DNA from: Caldifarciminota bacterium
GTDB lineage: Bacteria > Hydrothermota > Tepidihabitantia > Tepidihabitantales > Tepidihabitantaceae
Assembly: GCA_016935775.1 (NCBI GenBank)
Contig: JAFGQF010000161.1
Span: forward strand, 1 to 7,209
Direction of reading: 5' to 3'
DNA length: 7,209 nt
Shown: positions 5,105-7,209 of the stretch, one piece after another
Layout: each line of letters opens with the position of its first letter
How positions within the stretch are numbered: the stretch's first letter is position 1
Made by a program: the position numbers and the translations under genes
The notes under the pieces: model-generated
The model's database searches: none
The model's input: the letters and a program-made list of their open reading frames with translations, nothing else
Told to the model about the DNA's origin: nothing

Positions 5105-5973
5105 ACGCCCGGCCGCTCTTCCTCGCCGCGTTTCTCGCGGTCCTGCTCGCCGCCTGCCCGGGCCCGGCGGCGGGCCCGTCGCCCCGGCGCGAGGACCCGG
5201 ACTCGATCGTCGCCGGCTACGCCCGCGACTCCTGCTGGCTCATCGGCGCGGCGGTGGTTTCCCTGCGCGGCGACTCGCTGGTCTTCGCCTCCAACGAAAG
5301 CTGCGCGCTGGTGCCCGCCTCGACCGCCAAGCTGCTCACCGCGGCCCGGGCGCTCGAAGCCTGGGACGACTCGCTGGCCCGCGCGCTCGAAGCCCGGCTG
5401 GCCCGCTCGCGCGAGCGGGCCCATCGCCGCCTGCTCGACTCGCTGCTCCTCGACTCGCTCGGCATCGAACACCCGGCCGGGGTCCCGCCCGGCTGGCGTT
5501 ACCTCGCCTGGATGAACCGCCGGTCGGACAACCGCATCGCCGACTGGCTGTACTCGCTGATGCCCGGCTCGACCGCCGCCTTCCTCGAAGCGCGCGGCAT
5601 CCCCGCGCCCGGGCTGGTGGTCGAGGACGGCTCCGGGCTGTCCCGCCGCAACCGCGCTGCGGCAATCACGCTCGCCCGGCTGCTCGCCGAGGAGGCCCGC
5701 GGCCCCGATGCCGAAGCTTATGTCGCCACCCTGCCCCGGCCCGGGGAACCCGGCACGCTCGCCCGGCGCGGGCTCGGGGTCGGCTCTCGCCTGCGCGGCA
5801 AGACCGGCTACCTCCGCGCCAGCTTCGCGCTTGCCGGCTTGCTCGACACCGGTGAAGACACCCTCGCCTTCGCCTTCCTCGCCAACAACTGCCCGAGCGG
5901 CCGCTCGGCCTACCGGCTCTTCACCCGGCTGCTCCGCTCGCTCGACCGCGACCGCGGCCCGGCTTCGCCCTGA
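5101..5973 (+). CDS. Compact lipoprotein of the D-Ala-D-Ala carboxypeptidase/endopeptidase family S13 (PBP4/DacB-like)
   Basis: 290 residues. All three penicillin-binding active-site motifs are present: SxxK as STAK (74-77, in VPASTAKLLTAA), SxN as SDN (142-144, in MNRRSDN) and KTG (234-236, in RGKTGY), plus the S13-typical DGSGLSR (176-182). It should trim or cleave peptidoglycan peptides in the periplasm. The N-terminus is a lipoprotein signal with lipobox LAAC (Cys19). The only start that includes this signal is CTG at 5101, which overlaps the trxB stop as CTGA; no ATG, GTG or TTG occurs in frame between 4915 and the lipobox. Only 64 residues separate STAK from SDN, against roughly 240 in E. 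coli PBP4, so the inserted domains II and III are missing. Probably translated by coupling to trxB. Catalysis is likely, but specificity is inferred. Confidence 0.88.
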   Translation: MNARPLFLAAFLAVLLAACPGPAAGPSPRREDPDSIVAGYARDSCWLIGAAVVSLRGDSLVFASNESCALVPASTAKLLTAARALEAWDDSLARALEARLARSRERAHRRLLDSLLLDSLGIEHPAGVPPGWRYLAWMNRRSDNRIADWLYSLMPGSTAAFLEARGIPAPGLVVEDGSGLSRRNRAAAITLARLLAEEARGPDAEAYVATLPRPGEPGTLARRGLGVGSRLRGKTGYLRASFALAGLLDTGEDTLAFAFLANNCPSGRSAYRLFTRLLRSLDRDRGPASP

Positions 5974-5979
5974 AAGCAG

Positions 5980-6004
5980 GCGGGGCGGCACGAGGCCGCC
6001 CCGC
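5980..6004. terminator. Hairpin between convergent genes, probable bidirectional terminator
   Basis: GCGGGGCGGC (5980-5989) and GCCGCCCCGC (5995-6004) form a perfect 10-bp stem with a 5-nt ACGAG loop. It starts 6 nt after the stop of the S13 gene and lies 17 nt from the stop of the converging minus-strand gene. No T-run follows on the plus side; on the minus side the sequence continues CTGCTTTC. Position and symmetry suggest it ends transcription from both sides. Confidence 0.6.
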
Positions 6005-6021
6005 TGCATTGAACCGCCGGT

Positions 6022-7209
6022 CTACTCGATGACCAGCTTGCGCGTCTGGGTCTGCCCGCCGGCCGAAAGCTTGCAGAAGTAGACGCCGTTGGCGACTCTC
6101 CGGCCCTGGCCGTCGGTCATGTTCCAGGTCGCGCGACTCAGCCCGGGCTTCGCCTCGCCGGTCGCGAGGGTTTGCACCAGCCGGCCATTCAGGTCAAAGA
6201 TGCCGAGCTCGACCGTCCGTCCGGCCGGCACCATGTAGCTGACGTTCACCCGCTCCTGCGCCGGGTTGGGCGCGGTCTGCAGGCTGACGTGCAGGCCCGG
6301 GGCGAACGGGTCGAACTCGCTGACACCGGTCACCGAGCCGGCCACGAACATCAGCGCGTTGTGAATCACCAGCGCCCAGTCGCCGCCCCGCTGCGGGTAG
6401 CTGTAGATACCGGGATACTGGTTGACGCCGGCCACCTTCTGGTTGGCGGAAACGCCGACATAGGGCCTGCCGGTGTTCCACTTGGCCACCGAGTCGGAGG
6501 TGGCGAAGGTCGCCTGCGCGCCGTAGTAGCAGGTCACGTCGGTGACGCCGGCCATCACCGGGTGGGAGGAATTGTACCAGCCGAGCTGCACGTCGTCCCG
6601 GATGTTGGTGCCCGGGGTTATCGTCGCGTAGTCGCCGGTCATCACCCGGCCACCCATCTCCCAGCCCGAGGCAAAACTGAAGTTGCAGATCACGACGCCG
6701 CCGCCCGCGTCCACGTAGTCGGCCAGCACGTTGCCCAGCGCGTTCCCGTCGGCGTAGGCGTAGTTCGAGTTGCAGCCCACCGCGTCGTAGGGCTCGAGCT
6801 GCTGCAGGGTCGGCGTGGTGCTCTGGACGTCCATGTACATCACCGAGTCGCCCAGCGCCTGCAGCCGCACGCCCAGGGTCGTGTCCGGCGCGCCGTAGTC
6901 CGAGTACAGCCAGAGGATGTTGATCTGGTCAACCGCCTCGGCGGTCGCGGTCAGCGTATCGTTCAGCCGGTTCTCGTCCGGGCCGCAGTTGTGCCACATC
7001 GTCACGTCATAGGTCGCGCCCACCGGGCCGACGTTCCAGTTCGACGGGAACGAGAAACTGCGCGAGCCCTGCTCGGGCACGCTGTCCACCGCCACGCTGT
7101 CCGAGTAGACGGTCGAGCCGGCCGAGTCGATGGTGCACCACGCCCAGAAATTGGTCTCGGTGTAGTCGGTGCTCGAAAGCGTCAGCCGCGGCGTGATTGA
7201 CTGGCCCGC
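6022..7209 (-). CDS. Secreted protein with GATase-like domain and C-terminal FlgD-like/type A sorting domain (N-terminus missing)
   Basis: The frame is open to the right edge; 395 residues are visible, ending at TAG (6024-6022). A GTG at 7095 could be read as a start, but similarity and the open frame continue upstream, so I treat the gene as truncated. Fragment residues 1-90: beta strands of a CARDB/Ig-like domain (FWAWCTIDSAG, YDVTMWHN). Residues about 94-292: alternating strands and helices starting INILWLYSD, then YDAVGCNSN, LADYVDAGGGVVIC and HPVMAGV, resembling the type 1 glutamine-amidotransferase/ThuA-like fold, without a recognisable GxCxG nucleophile elbow, so probably non-catalytic. 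Residues 311-395: TAPNPAQERVNVSYMVPAG, IFDLNGRLVQTL, GVYFCKL, RKLVIE, the FlgD_ig / Por-secretion tail. Likely exported or cell-surface protein; ligand unknown. It converges on the S13 gene across a shared hairpin. Confidence 0.85.
   Translation of the reverse strand, partial: AGQSITPRLTLSSTDYTETNFWAWCTIDSAGSTVYSDSVAVDSVPEQGSRSFSFPSNWNVGPVGATYDVTMWHNCGPDENRLNDTLTATAEAVDQINILWLYSDYGAPDTTLGVRLQALGDSVMYMDVQSTTPTLQQLEPYDAVGCNSNYAYADGNALGNVLADYVDAGGGVVICNFSFASGWEMGGRVMTGDYATITPGTNIRDDVQLGWYNSSHPVMAGVTDVTCYYGAQATFATSDSVAKWNTGRPYVGVSANQKVAGVNQYPGIYSYPQRGGDWALVIHNALMFVAGSVTGVSEFDPFAPGLHVSLQTAPNPAQERVNVSYMVPAGRTVELGIFDLNGRLVQTLATGEAKPGLSRATWNMTDGQGRRVANGVYFCKLSAGGQTQTRKLVIE

Noticed and set aside
4885..6009. 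374-codon minus-strand frame opposite trxB and the S13 gene
   Set aside because: Covers two genes with clear catalytic motifs on the other strand and itself has a low-complexity RGAE-rich sequence without family features.
7093..7095. GTG as the start of the minus-strand secreted protein
   Set aside because: The frame stays open for 38 more codons to the window edge with Ig-like sequence (FWAWCTIDSAG), and no signal peptide follows the GTG.
6172..7200. 342-codon plus-strand frame opposite the GATase-like gene
   Set aside because: His/Val/Arg-rich shadow without motifs; the minus strand encodes recognisable domains.
1..7209. Search for CRISPR arrays, tRNAs, transposon ends, toxin-antitoxin pairs or a multi-gene defence locus
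   Set aside because: No regularly spaced DNA repeats, cloverleaf-like segment, transposase motif or defence-type domain was found by eye; the genes are mostly housekeeping and envelope functions.

Overview
This 7.2 kb window is gene-dense, very GC-rich bacterial chromosome, with GC or CC at most third codon positions. Two secreted proteins end in FlgD-like / type A (Por-secretion-like) C-terminal domains. That fits a GC-rich lineage of the FCB group or a nearby candidate phylum (WOR-3, Eisenbacteria or Latescibacteria type). This placement is inferred from protein style only; there is no rRNA or marker tree here. No tRNA, rRNA, CRISPR array, insertion sequence or phage gene was seen.

Layout. 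(a) 1-307, minus strand: a 59-aa single-pass membrane protein (128-307) whose end overlaps the start of a membrane transporter of the queuosine-precursor (YhhQ/VUT) type, which is cut by the left edge (1-135). (b) 308-457: a divergent promoter region with two back-to-back sigma70-like promoters, followed on the plus strand by a structured leader. (c) 458-4120, plus strand: argF (ornithine carbamoyltransferase), then, 33 nt later and behind a strong ribosome binding site, a 900-aa secreted protein made of a beta-propeller, Ig-like domains and a C-terminal sorting/FlgD-like domain. (d) 4121-4189: a large hairpin whose 3' side overlaps the -35 of a probable promoter for a leaderless trxB. (e) 4190-5973, plus strand: trxB (thioredoxin reductase), then a compact lipoprotein of the PBP4/S13 D-Ala-D-Ala carboxypeptidase family, apparently started at a CTG that overlaps the trxB stop. 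(f) 5980-6004: a hairpin between converging genes. (g) 6022-7209, minus strand: the C-terminal 395 residues of a second secreted protein with a glutamine-amidotransferase-like fold domain and the same kind of C-terminal tail.

How the genes fit together. The metabolic genes (argF, trxB) are housekeeping. The envelope genes (propeller protein, S13 lipoprotein, GATase-like surface protein) each follow or face them without an obvious shared pathway. I see no convincing new multi-gene system. The points most worth a second look are initiation and leader features: a CTG start, promoters placed 8-9 nt before an ATG, and a hairpin between the Shine-Dalgarno sequence and the argF start. The unusually short S13 enzyme and the two surface proteins also merit attention.
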